From Eutreptiella sp. 'Long Island Sound 2002' (lineage: Eukaryota > Euglenozoa > Euglenophyceae > Eutreptiales > Eutreptiaceae): DNA of 64,000 nt. The stretch is taken from NCBI GenBank assembly GCA_964036045.1, contig OZ038379.1:85427178-85491177 (forward strand), in the 5' to 3' direction. Under the pieces are notes generated by a model, which made no database searches, was not told the origin of the DNA, and saw nothing but the letters and a program-made list of their open reading frames with translations. Shown piece by piece: positions 33,188 to 43,612 of this stretch. The translations under genes and the position numbers were made by a program. Numbering within the stretch: position 1 is the stretch's first letter; each line of letters begins with the position of its first letter.

Positions 33188-35071
33188 TAGCGCCCCCGAG
33201 ACCGCGATGTCCTACGGGCGGCCCAGGAGCTCGACGCCGGCTCGGGATCGGCGACGGCGGACACCGTCCAGGCCTGGTGGCAGGAACGCCAAGACGCGGC
33301 GTACGGGGCGCTCCTACGCGTGGAGAAAGGCAAGCTGGAAGGGGGAACCCTGACGTCCCAGACGGGGCGCACGCTGCGGCTCCGGCCACCCAAGTTTCGC
33401 CTCCTCACCGAGGTCAGCCCGGACGGCATCCGGTTCCCGGAAACACCGGAGGCCTTCCAGGCGAAACTGCTCCGCCAAGCACACGAGCTGCATTGCGGTC
33501 ACGCGGGTCTGCCGCTGGACCTCTCGCGCCTTCAGGCCCCCGTGCGCCCAAACGACCCCGCGGACGCCCCTGACTTCGTCTCGCACATGCGCGCGGCGTT
33601 GCCCCGGCCTCCTGAGCCGCCGGTCGCGGGGGCCCCGCCGACGTACCACGACATGGAGCAGGCCGTCCGGAAAGGCCCCACGGCCACGTCCCTCGACGAA
33701 CTGCCACGGCCCCTAGTGTCCGCCCTGCCGCGCTTCGGCCCACGGGTGCTTGTGGGTGTCCTGGAGTACCTCGCGTCCGGAACCCCCAGCCGGGTGCTGT
33801 CGGCGGTGCTCCACCTCTGCCTCGCCAAGAACTTCCCGGCGTGGCTGGTGCGCAACAGCAGGCCGGTCATGCTGGAGCCCTACCTCATGCTGCTGGAGAC
33901 TGGCGTCGTGCAGGATCGCCGGGTCACCCGCCGCGAACTCAGGGGAGCCGTCCCGACGGAGCATTTTGCCTACCGGCGGCAATTGTCAGGCCAGACGCTA
34001 GCCCTGGCCTACCGATGGCTGCTGACCTACTGGGCCATCAAGCACCGGGAACTCTGGTCGGACGATTGGAATGAGGCGAATGCCTTATGCAACCCCGACC
34101 AAGAGGCGGCTGGGGCGTGGGATCACGAAGCCCCGGAGGAATCTCTCTCGCCCTGGCTCCAGCGCTTCTACGACAGGCTCGACCTATGGGTGGCCTCCCC
34201 ATACGGGCTGGCGGGCCCGTACAAGCTGAGCCACGGCGGATCCCAAGGCGACAGCTAGGGTGTGGGGTACTTCTCGAAGGTCTCGCAGAAGCGGACGGAG
34301 TACCTCCGCCACGCGGTCCGCGAGGGGCTCTACCCCGAGGACCGGCGACCTGGGGCGCCGGACCCGGTATCCTACGTCCCGCGGCAGCCCGCGGCCCCCC
34401 ACGGCGTCCTCCCTGAGGTCGCCTTCAGCGACGACCGCCACCACTTCGCCCTCACGGGGTGGGGCCTGGCCTAGCTGATGGGCTGATGCGCGGTCACGTG
34501 CGCGGCAGGTGGGGAAGCTGAAGGTGTACCGCGTGGTCCTGCGCCACCCCCGGCTGCGCTACGCCCCGGGCACCCTGCCCACGACCCTGGGCCCGCTCCA
34601 GCTGTAATCCGGGGGCTTCATGCTCACCGGCATACCCCTGGTGCTGGGCGAGCACCCAGCCCCGCAGGTCGCCAAGGCGGAGGCCATCCCGGCAAAGGTC
34701 GAGCGCGCGCTCTACCACCTGCGCCAGGCCTACGTGCTCGTCCTCCGCATCGTCCTTGCGTATGTCGCCTCGGCCCTGGACTACGTCTACGACGCGATGC
34801 CGCCGTGCCCGACACGCCTACGCCACACCTAGCAGGCGGAGGGAGGCTCCTGACCAGGGCGCTGCGGGTGCCGCGCAACGTGCTTAGGGCCCTCCGGTGG
34901 ATGCCGGTGACCAACGGAGGCTTTGGCTTCCCCCACCTGTACACCTGGATGCGGCTCCGGCACGTTCAGGGGTACCTCAGGGCCATGGACTCCCGCTGCG
35001 AGCTCGTCCGCCAAAATGTCCGGGCCCTCAGCTACCCGGACTGCTGGAAGGGCCTGGACGGTCCGGACTAG
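33188..35071 (+). pseudogene. LINE ORF2, reverse transcriptase domain
   Basis: Reading on from the TAG, RPRDRDVLRAAQELDAG leads into a 312-residue frame. Recognisable pieces are EHFAYRRQLSGQTLALAYRW, WSDDWNEANALCN (motif A) and HGGSQGDS (motif B), where a TAG at 34256-34258 interrupts before GVGYFSK. PEVAFSDDRHHFALTG (34400-34450) is motif C, with FSDD in place of the usual YADD. A TAG at 34472, a shift and a TAA near 34605 follow, then thumb sequence (GIPLVLGEHPAPQVAKAEAI), another TAG (34830-34832) and shift, and GGFGFPHLYTWMRLRHVQGY to a TAG at 35069-35071. The element copied itself through RNA by target-primed reverse transcription; this copy is dead. Confidence 0.85.
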
Positions 35072-36090
35072 GAACTCCCATTCCACACAATGGCTCAGGT
35101 CCGCCTGGAGGTGTGCGTCCTGCCGGCCGCAACGGCGCAGCCCACGGCAGTGGACACCCAAGTGTACCGGCCGTACAGTTGCGGTGGGGTCCTCTTGGTG
35201 GCGGATGGCGCGATGGAGACCACGCCGGACGACCACACCCTGGCCTGGGGTGCGCTGGTGGCACACGCCCGCAGGGTCATGGCGACCGCGGCCTCCGAAG
35301 TCCTGACGCGGGCCGCCAGCCCCTGGGCAGCGGAGTGGGCAGGCAAGCTGGAGGCGTGGCGCCTCGCCGCATCGCTAGGGGTTGCCCCCGCGGCAGTCCA
35401 ATACGTGGGGGCAGACTGCACCTCCGCCACCCTCGGCAGGGACGGGGGCGTCCCCTCCCAGTCCCCCCGGATTGACAGCGTACGGGTCGCCTTCGCGGAG
35501 GCCCTGCGGCCGCCCCGACCTGTACATCCCCGCGCAGCACAACACCCAGTGGACCGGCCGGGGTATGGCGCGCGAAGGCACATACCCGCTGCCGGACGCG
35601 CTGGACAGGACGGCCCAGCCATTCTCGTCGCGCCGCCTGGTGACGGCGGTCCACCGCGAGATGGACCGCCTCTACACCCAGCTGGCGGCCCCGTCCGTCA
35701 CCTTCATCCGGGGCCCACCTGGGGCCGACCTGGCCCTGCAGGCCCCGGGCCCAGCTACTCACCGAAGGGGCGGTGCCCACAGAGGGCCTCCGATTCGCGG
35801 CCTGGGTGTGCATGGCTCCCTCGACTCACACCTCGGCGCGCGCGGAGTTCCACTGCGCGTATTGCTCGCAGCTCTACAAAGGGTGGGGGGATCACATGGT
35901 CCGCTCCTGCCCGGTGGTGCTTGTGGCAGCCCTGACTGGCTTCAGGGCCATCTGCGCTTAGCTGCAGTCCCGGGCCTACGCCGTGTACTGGCGCGATTCC
36001 CTTGGGGCCACAGTCTACGACCGGAGTATCCGCACCACGCGTTGGCGGCTAGTTGCCAAACCAAAGAGTTGTAGTAGTCCGCGTCCCGGG
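35072..36090 (+). pseudogene. LINE ORF2, C-terminal region with zinc knuckle
   Basis: After the TAG the frame goes on as ELPFHTMAQVRLEVCVLPAA, shifts near 35505 into PDLYIPAQHNTQWTGRGMAR, and shifts again near 35755 into VPTEGLRFAAWVC. Then comes CAYCSQLYKGWGDHMVRSC, a CxxC-x9-H-x4-C knuckle of the kind found at the end of many LINE ORF2 proteins. A further TAG (35959-35961) is followed by LQSRAYAVYWRD before homology fades near 36090. No poly(A) tail or tandem 3' end is visible. Confidence 0.7.
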
Positions 36091-36229
36091 AAGGCCGTAC
36101 CGGCAACGTTCTTGCCCCCAAAGGTTCGTCGCCCACCTTACAACACATACGCCTCCAAGGACACCATGCATGTATGCCTATATTTTCGAGTACATTGGTT
36201 GTTTTAGAACATGGCATATCCACACTAAA

Positions 36230-37004
36230 CATTTGTCTACCACCAATCGTAGCATTCGCATAGATTGGTGTCAGAGGCCCCCGGTTGGCCCTTGGGGCGG
36301 GGGCACCCCTCCCCCCCTAGACGGATTGCATGCTTTTCCCGTTTATCTTCGATGGACTCAAAAAGCGTTGTTGGATGCCCATAGAAGAAGTGCGGTGCCC
36401 ACTAAGGGCGAATGTTGGTTGAGCAGGGCAACAAGTGCTGTAGACGCCGGAGCGATGTTTTGGGGCTTACGTATGGATAACATTAGACATACGTTTCCAG
36501 TATCGATTCGTTTGTCAAACGGGGCTCTGATGCCTTCTTGACATGTTGTCTCTGTGGGGGGCTAAAATGCCCAAGGAATATGTGGTAAGCCAGTGGGAAA
36601 ATCCGGAACGAAGAATGGGCGACGGCTCCTCCTCTAACACTAGTCCTTCAGCTATAACTATTTTGCAAGCCTCAAACCTAAACTCGGCCGCCTGGCCTCC
36701 TTTTCCCCCAACACGGCAGTGGGTTGTCGGCGTCTTGGATTCGGAAGGTGCGTGCCACTTATTGTGCGCTCTCCATTACCTCATCGACAACAGGCTCGCA
36801 GAGTTGCGTGTCACCAAAAAACCTTACACTTGTGGCACACACGATGAATACCCAGAAATCATGTTGGGGATGTACCCATTTTATACTTGTAGCCTCAACA
36901 AGCTGTATAATTTTCAAAACGGGGTGGGAAAGCCGCTACCCATTCGGCTGTGGGACTGTGTTATGGCAAGCATGCGTGATAGAGTGAAGAAGTGGAACTA
37001 TTAA
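36230..37004 (+). pseudogene. Unrecognised coding sequence with one frameshift
   Basis: Two consecutive frames, one ending at 36541 and one starting at 36543, read as one protein if a shift near 36540 is allowed. The first contains YLRWTQKALLDAHRRSAVP and VSIRLSNGALMPS. The second contains WVVGVLDSEGACHLLCALHY and PLPIRLWDCVMASMRDRVKK. No family was recognised. GC content is lower than in the LINE just upstream, so it is probably a different element or an old gene fragment. Confidence 0.35.
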
Positions 37005-38689
37005 CAATGGGTGACATCGAATGCGCCATTGTTGCATGTTCTCCCTTGAGTTAAATTAGTGGAGCTCATGGATAGACAACCGGAACCGGTAAGGTTGAAA
37101 GAATACTCATCCCACTTGTGTACATGCAAAATGTTCACCATGAAGTGGGGTATTGCAGAAAGCCCACAAACGTAGATACCGGGCCGAGTAGTGCTCCTGT
37201 AGGTAGTAGCGTTGTAGAGAAGAAACTATGCCTCATGTTGCATGTTAGTCTTTGCTCCTCCGTTTTGGAGGCGGATTTTTGATTCTTGTCGTTGCTACTT
37301 GCAAGCACCAGGGAACCGTACTGACGTCAAGTAGTGGTCATTGTGGTAGGCATAATCATGGGGCCCTTGTCAAAGGTGGTTGATTGCATGAGCAATTTGG
37401 TGATGAGATCATGAGCACGAATGAACATTGGTGATTTTTGTTAAACAAGTCTCCACCAAATGATTTAGCTCCATAAAAAAACGGGGTACTTTGGGCAAAC
37501 TATACACCTTGTTAGAAGTTCCAATGTCGCCCCCCCCCCCATCACCATCTTTGTGGAGTTCGGCATTGCGCAAAGTGTAAAGATGTTGGGTGGCACATTG
37601 CGCAAGTCTTGCGGGGTGTGCTTGTTGATGATGCACACGTGCTTGTGCCACTAGCGGGTACTAGATGGTAGGCGGGATTGCTTGGTCCTCTTTCCGGGCA
37701 AGATGACATCCGGGGCCAAAACCTTGTAGATGGCATATTCACTTTGCACAGCTCCTACTTCTGTGTTTTGCAATGACACCATCATATCTCACGGCTGACT
37801 CTTGTCCTACATCGCACTTCTTGGCGGAGTGTGTGGATTTAGCGAAACACCCGCAATCCGTGGGAGTGAGTTCTATGGTCATCAAGAGTAGTTTATGGTC
37901 ATGCGTTGGGGTTTTATCGTTCCACAATAACATGCTTCACAGATGCTCAGCATTCAGCTTGATGCCAAAAATGACGTAGCTGCCCTACCACAAAAAAATC
38001 TGTCCCCGGACTTCTTTGTGGCACGACTCAAGTATTATTGTGTGGCACGAACACCCTTGCTTGGCTAACATGTGTTCTATCCGCATTTGCCCAAATTGTT
38101 TGCGGAGTGACGACAACGTGCACAAATTGGGGTGTTGGAAAGTGTGTACCAGAAATGCAAAATTATTGGTGCGACAACAAGGGCTGCAGGGTGCACATGT
38201 TGGGGCTCTAAGAACTTTGACAAGCATCATAATAAAAATTAGAATGCTCGGGTCTGACAAACAAGGGGCGCGGGATGGCGAAAGTGGGACTTCGGGACCT
38301 ATGGAGCATTAGAGAAAGAAGGACAAGTGCATTGTGCTATTGCAAGGGTAGTAGGTTGCAATTTCACCCGGCTTCTGTGTGAATGCCAAAACCTTTCCCT
38401 TTTTTGAATTCCCCACACTACCCCTTTTTGCTTGGAGTGTGCTCCTACGGCTCAATTGGAAATGTGAAGTTGGGGCTCATTTGGGGCTAAAACGGCTAAT
38501 TTGGGGCTAATTGGTGTTTTTGAAGGGGGTAAATGTGAAACTTTGTACCTTTCGGCGCTTGGGTGAGGTGTTGTGATGTCTCCAAACTGATTCCAATGCC
38601 TACCTTGAGGGGACTTGACCGGGGGGTACTTTTTTTTGGCGACTCAGTCAAGTGAGCAACCCAACCGAGCCACCAATTAGTTATCACTG
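37005..38689. other. Mostly non-coding; possible zinc-finger remnant at 38010-38215
   Basis: No intact gene is seen. At about 38010-38215 (+) a broken frame contains HPCLANMCSIRICPNCLRSD and, one frame over, WCDNKGC. This looks like the CxxC...CxxC region found near the start of some large transposases. The rest shows only short frames. Confidence 0.3.
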
Positions 38690-38815
38690 AGCCGGCTCAC
38701 ATAGCTCTCATTTAGCTCTCACTTAGCGCTCATTCACCGCACGAAACGGCTCAGGGAGCGCTCGGTGAGAGCTAAGTACGGGGTCACTTAGGATTCACTA
38801 AACGTGCACCGAACC
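38690..38815. repeat. GAGCGCTC-type palindrome cluster, copy 1
   Basis: Units such as TTAGCTCTCACTTAGCGCTC and GGGAGCGCTCGGTGAGAGC alternate in both orientations. It lies at the 3' side of the minus-strand transposase pseudogene. Confidence 0.75.
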
Positions 38816-38821
38816 AAAACT

Positions 38822-40650
38822 TCAGCTTTCACATACTGAACGGGTTCTTTGGCGGAATACGCGTTCCACAATCCTCCTCACCATGTTCTGTGTCCCCTTC
38901 TTATCCTGCTGCGCACGTGACCAAGTTGTGCACCGGCGTTGGAAGCCCCTTTGCTTTGTCATCGCCCTACTCTCAACCGCCCAACCCTCCTTCCTGAGGA
39001 TATCATGCAATGTGTGGTTGTCCACCACACACTACAACCCCAAGTTGTCATTCAAGAAGCTTTCCCCACCACTGTTGCTGAGTAGCCACTTCATTCGTAC
39101 ACGGGTGCCCCGCAATGCAAAGCAACTAAACCTTGCAATGGTGCCCCATTGTGCAACATACACATACATGTTGTCACTCCACATGTGCGTCCAAAAGTTC
39201 TGCCCCCAACCCAGGTCAAGGTGCCTTGCTCCCATGGTCAGTTGCTTTTGCAACAGGGCCCGTTGCTGTTGGCTGCTCAAGAACTCATCCTCCCACGCCA
39301 CATGGGACATGGCAGCAAATGCCTCCCACCCCTCGCTGCACACATCCTCCCATGGCCTTCACCCTACTTGTTGGCCCCTGATCATCGGTGCAACTACTTG
39401 CAACAATGGGCCCCACAATTTGGCATGGACGAAGTGCGCAGCGGCTCCCAACCTAGTTGGTACTTGTCCTTCGGCATTTGCCTTCCCGGCCCCCCACTTT
39501 CTAGGGCGCACAATGCGGGCCGCTTTCCGTGACCTATTGACAACGCCTTGCACCGTCCTCGCCGCAGCGCTGTTCGATGCTCCTCTGTGGTGATGAGCAC
39601 GCTCACCGTTCTGTTGAGCCTCGCAATGGCAACACACATGATTTCATGAGCACCTAAGTCGGAAATGCGGCGGTCTGATGGGGTGTCACGAAACACCGCG
39701 GTCACATGGGTGCGGCCGTTGTTCCTTTCAAGGGCCACTTCTTGTCCCCCAAACGTGCGCCACACAGCGGAACGGTTTGCACTGCAACAGTGGCACGCCA
39801 TGGCCCCGGGGCTCTTCTTGGTGGACCCGTGCCCTCCGGCCAAAATGTTGTGGGCCTTGCCATCGGCCTGTAGGAAGAATAGAGGGTTGCGTGCCAAACC
39901 ATCTACATGGGGCAGTTGCAGAGCGACCGCGGCACGGAGTTGTGCATTGAAGTCACACTCCAATTGCATGCGGTACACGGTGGGGCACATCTGGCTACCC
40001 TCAAACAACCACTAACTGGCAAGTTGTGTTGGCCCATCACCGGGAGCAACCCCCGCACAGCGTACATACGCCTAGTTTCACCAGTTGGTGCCATCAACGC
40101 CGATGGTCACCCAAGTGTGGCGTGGGGCGCCCGCTTGCATGGTGTGCGGGGTGGACACGGGACGCGCCTCGTACAAAAGAGCCAAGCGCTAAGCGAGGTT
40201 GCAAAATGACCCTTGCTTTTCGTATTCCCCCTCTAGGTTTTCCTCATGCTGGCTCGTAGGTTGACTCAGGTGCTTCAGCCATGGGGCCAGGTCAGCCCAT
40301 CTACCGATACTGTCCAGGTCAGGCAGCAGGTAGGCCACCTCACGCCGCGACATTGGTGAGCTGCGCCTGCACCATGGGACCCGCAAAGCCTCTGATTTGA
40401 TGTTGGTCCTAGTATCCATGGGCTTGTTGTAGTCCTCGGGGACTACCCAAATGCTACCATCGGTTTGTAGCTCAGCCCGGTATCCATCACACAGCAAACC
40501 CACCACCACTGCCTCCAAGTCATGGAGGGGATTTGCGGGCTGGCGCTGCGATTGCAAGCGGGACAACGGATGCTTCGGTGACATTTGGTGTGACGCCCAT
40601 TGCACAGAGACAAGGACACATGTATTCCCTGTACTTGGGGCACTGCACAC
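38822..40650 (-). pseudogene. Decayed transposase, RNase H-like, between GAGCGCTC clusters
   Basis: Read on the minus strand from 40650, three successive frames give one protein broken by TAG and TGA codons and shifts. HTWVTIGVDGTNW (about 40100) fits a first Asp. FLQADGKAHNILAGG fits a second (DGK), followed by AMACHCC, a cysteine motif often seen there. Further on, HMWSDNMYVYVAQWGTIARF is followed by ALRGTRVRMKWLLSNSGG and VDNHTLHDILRKEGW near the end (38830-39030). This Trp/His-rich then FS...E/R...K...NSGG signature is shared with gene B of element 1. The exact superfamily (KDZ/DUF6589-like is possible) was not established. Confidence 0.55.
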
Positions 40651-41087
40651 TACAAATCTTTGACCTACCCAAACCCCCCCTGCTTCCGATTTGTAGCGTC
40701 ATAAGTATCGTTAACTTTTTTGTATTATACACAAAGAACTCAAAAATTCTCCGCGAAAAATGCATGGGTCGCCCCCCCCCCCCCTCCCCCCGGTGTAGGC
40801 TATTACGTAACACCTATCATGTGGGTACGCTCCTCCCTTCTAACCCCCCCCATGCAGGATAAACACTGGTTGCGTAGTGGGCTGGGATGCCTTCATGCTA
40901 AGGTCGAGATGCACCAGGCTAGGGCAGCACTAGGCTAGCCACCTCAACAAACCGGGGCCCAAATGCACCCAAACCCGCCTACCAATCCCCCAAATGGTAG
41001 GGCAGTCACCATGTACGTGAACACTGGACAGACACGCCCCCTAGTACCCCCCACACGTACACCAGCAACCCGTGTCACACGATTTAG

Positions 41088-41245
41088 AGGTCACTGAGCC
41101 GTTTGGCGCTCTTAATGAGCGCTCACTAACATGTTTGGCGCGCTCACTAAGAGCTAAGAGAGCGCTTAGTGAGTGCTCACTTAGCTCTCAATGAGCGTGC
41201 GAAACCTCTCAGTGAGCGCGTCAAACGGGTCAGTGAACTCTGAGT
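41088..41245. repeat. GAGCGCTC-type palindrome cluster, copy 2
   Basis: Begins GGTCACTGAGCCGTTTGGCG, then holds repeated TGAGCGCTCACT and TTAGTGAG units. It lies beyond the 5' end of the transposase pseudogene, so copies 1 and 2 could be the subterminal regions of one element. Confidence 0.75.
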
Positions 41246-41344
41246 CACAATGGACAGCACCCCTTGACAGCCTTGGTAAAGTGAGCACGCAACAAGTAGG
41301 ACGCGTGCTCCAACATTTTCTGATCATGTCCTCTCGGCTGCGGG

Positions 41345-42030
41345 GCTGTACCAAGCTCAGGCCGGCCGCCCTCTCGGGGAGCACAAACAAGCTGGCGCAC
41401 TGTGGCGCCCCGAAGGCAGTGTCGTAGCAGGGCTACCCCTTATTTCATTTCTTTGGTCATGGAGGCCGCCCCCTTGTGGGGCACAAACAGGTTATCGCAC
41501 CATGGAGCCTGAAACACATTGCCCTAGGGGGTCCACCGCCTATTTCATTCATTCACATACGCAAGCCGGCCCTTGCTGGGGCACGAGCAGGGTGGCACAC
41601 TTCAGCACCGGAAACACATTGTCTCAGGGTGCAACCCCTTTATTTCATTCATTCGGTCATGGAGGCCACCCCCTCAGGGGGCACAAACAAGGTGGCACAT
41701 TCTGGCGCCTGAAACACATTATCCCAAGGGGACCACCCCTTATTTCATTCTTGGGGTCATGGATGCCGCCACCTCGTGTGGCACAAACAGGGTGGCACAT
41801 TGTGGCGCCCGAAACACATTGTCTCACGGGGGCCACCCCTTTTTTCATTCATTGGGTCATGAAGGCCACCCCTTTATGGGGCACAAACAGGCTGGTGCAC
41901 TCTGGCACCCGAAACGCATCGCCCCACGGGGGCCACCCCTTTTTTCATTCATTCCGCCATCCAGGCTGCCCCCCCCGTGGGTCACAAATAGGCTGCCGCA
42001 CTCTGGGGCCCGAAAACCAACAAAAAGGCG
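41345..42030. repeat. Tandem repeat, about 101-bp unit, seven copies
   Basis: Each unit contains GGTCATGGAGGCC-like sequence, a GGGGCACAAACAG block, TGGCGCC, GAAACACATT and a TTTCATTCATT end. Copies begin near 41345, 41453, 41550, 41652, 41754, 41856 and 41954 and differ by scattered substitutions. Confidence 0.9.
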
Positions 42031-43435
42031 AATGGCAGTGAAGGATCCCGTAGCCCACGGCGATCAACTTATGACACGTCTTGAGCTTGTAACAAGGAAA
42101 GGGGACGAGGCGGCGTCGAGTTTGTGCGTGGGGGCAGGGTGCACCATTAGGCATTCCACAGGGGGCCAGTGCTAGGGGCAGGTGACCTTTGACTCATTCC
42201 ATGAGGTTCCCCATCCTAGCCACGCTGCTGGGCAGCCGCCAACGAATCCGGCCGGTACCCGCGATCGCCTTGCTAGAGCTGGTTCATTGCATCCACATCC
42301 AATTTTGGTAGGTCCTCCAACCTCAGTTTTGGCTTTGTAGTTGTTGGGGCCGGCCAATCAATGGCCCCCAGCTGCTGGCACGATGATTTTGCTTCCGCCA
42401 TTAGCCGCGTGCACAACTGGGCATACTCCAACAACCTCGATCCGAGGAAGTGCATGGACTAGCGGATGAATATGGGTGCTACCGCAACAACGCCGCAACC
42501 CACATATTCGGAAGGGGATGCAACCCCAGCCTCAACGTGCTTCAGGCCCTTGGAGCAATGCAGGGCCTCCAGTCGTGCCTTAGTGCTTGCCTTCTGGCGC
42601 TCAGGCTCCAGGAGCTTGTCTTGAACGTCAGTGCACACCTTCTTCGCCCGGTCCAGCTTCCTCTGGAGACGGGACGCTGCTTCCGTTGCCGGCCGTGCCG
42701 CGTCTTGCTCCTGGCTGAAGAGATTGCGACCCTAGCATGCCGTGTCATACACTGCTAGGGGCAGGATCCCCGGGGATCTTGGGTCGCGAGTGGGGCTTAG
42801 GATAGGAAAAGCTCCTTTTGCCCCTTTTGCCACCTTCTTCGGGGGAGGGTCGTGGATCCGTCCTTACCCGCTGGTGCTTCAACGACCCACGGCCACCGTC
42901 ACTACGGCCACCGTCACTACGGCCGCCATCACTGCGGCCGCCGACACTCCTCTCATCCACATTAGCGTCGATGAGGTCCACCGCACCCTCCCCCCCACGG
43001 AGCGAAAATCGGAAAAGTGGCCACGCATGGCGGACCGCGCCTGGGAAAAAAGCACATCCTCCTACACCTCCTAGGTTGGGTAGTGGGCTATGATGTACCA
43101 GTGTGTTTGTGCCTAGCAGGCTGCACCAGACTAGGGGAGGGTCACGGCCAGGTGTGGGCAAGTGGCCACTGTAACAAACCGGCCCCGCGAGCGGGCTTAG
43201 CAAGTCTGAGGTGGCCACAGGTTGGGCCTGGACCAAGTTAGTGGCCAATAGAAACGACCTGCCCCGCGAGTGGGCTGAGCAATTTCATGGTGGCCACAAG
43301 CAGGGCCGCATAGGTGGGGCAGCTTGCTATTACCCTGTTTGGGCCTTGTGATGGCCCTTTGATTTGTTGGTGTGTGCCCCGCGAGACGGCCTTGCATTTG
43401 AACTGCCATTTGCGATCCGTTGTCTTACCGTGCGG
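42031..43435. other. Unassigned; minus-strand Gly/Arg-repeat frame at 42745-43248
   Basis: A minus-strand frame holds four GGRSD repeats from a 15-bp tandem repeat near 42890-42935 and could be coding debris. No family was recognised and the rest is without clear genes. Confidence 0.3.
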
Positions 43436-43612
43436 CTGAGAGCTAACCGAGCCGTTTGGCGCTCTCAAAGAGCGCTTAGTGAGTGGTTTGGCGCGCGTAG
43501 TGAGCGCTTAGTGAGCGCTCATTTAGCTCTTAGTAAATGCGCGAAAGATTTCAGTGAGCGCTCGGTAAGACCGTAAAACGGCTCATTTACCTCTCAGTGA
43601 GGTGCGATACTG
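43436..43612. repeat. GAGCGCTC-type palindrome cluster, copy 3
   Basis: Contains AACCGAGCCGTTTGGCGCTC, close to copy 2, then repeated TTAGTGAGCGCTCA units and a final CTCAGTGAGG. Orientation follows copy 2. Confidence 0.75.

Noticed and set aside
32011-36090. UAG reassignment as a firm conclusion
   Set aside because: The element also contains shifts, a TAA and possible CAG or TGG decay, so the TAG bias alone is not proof.
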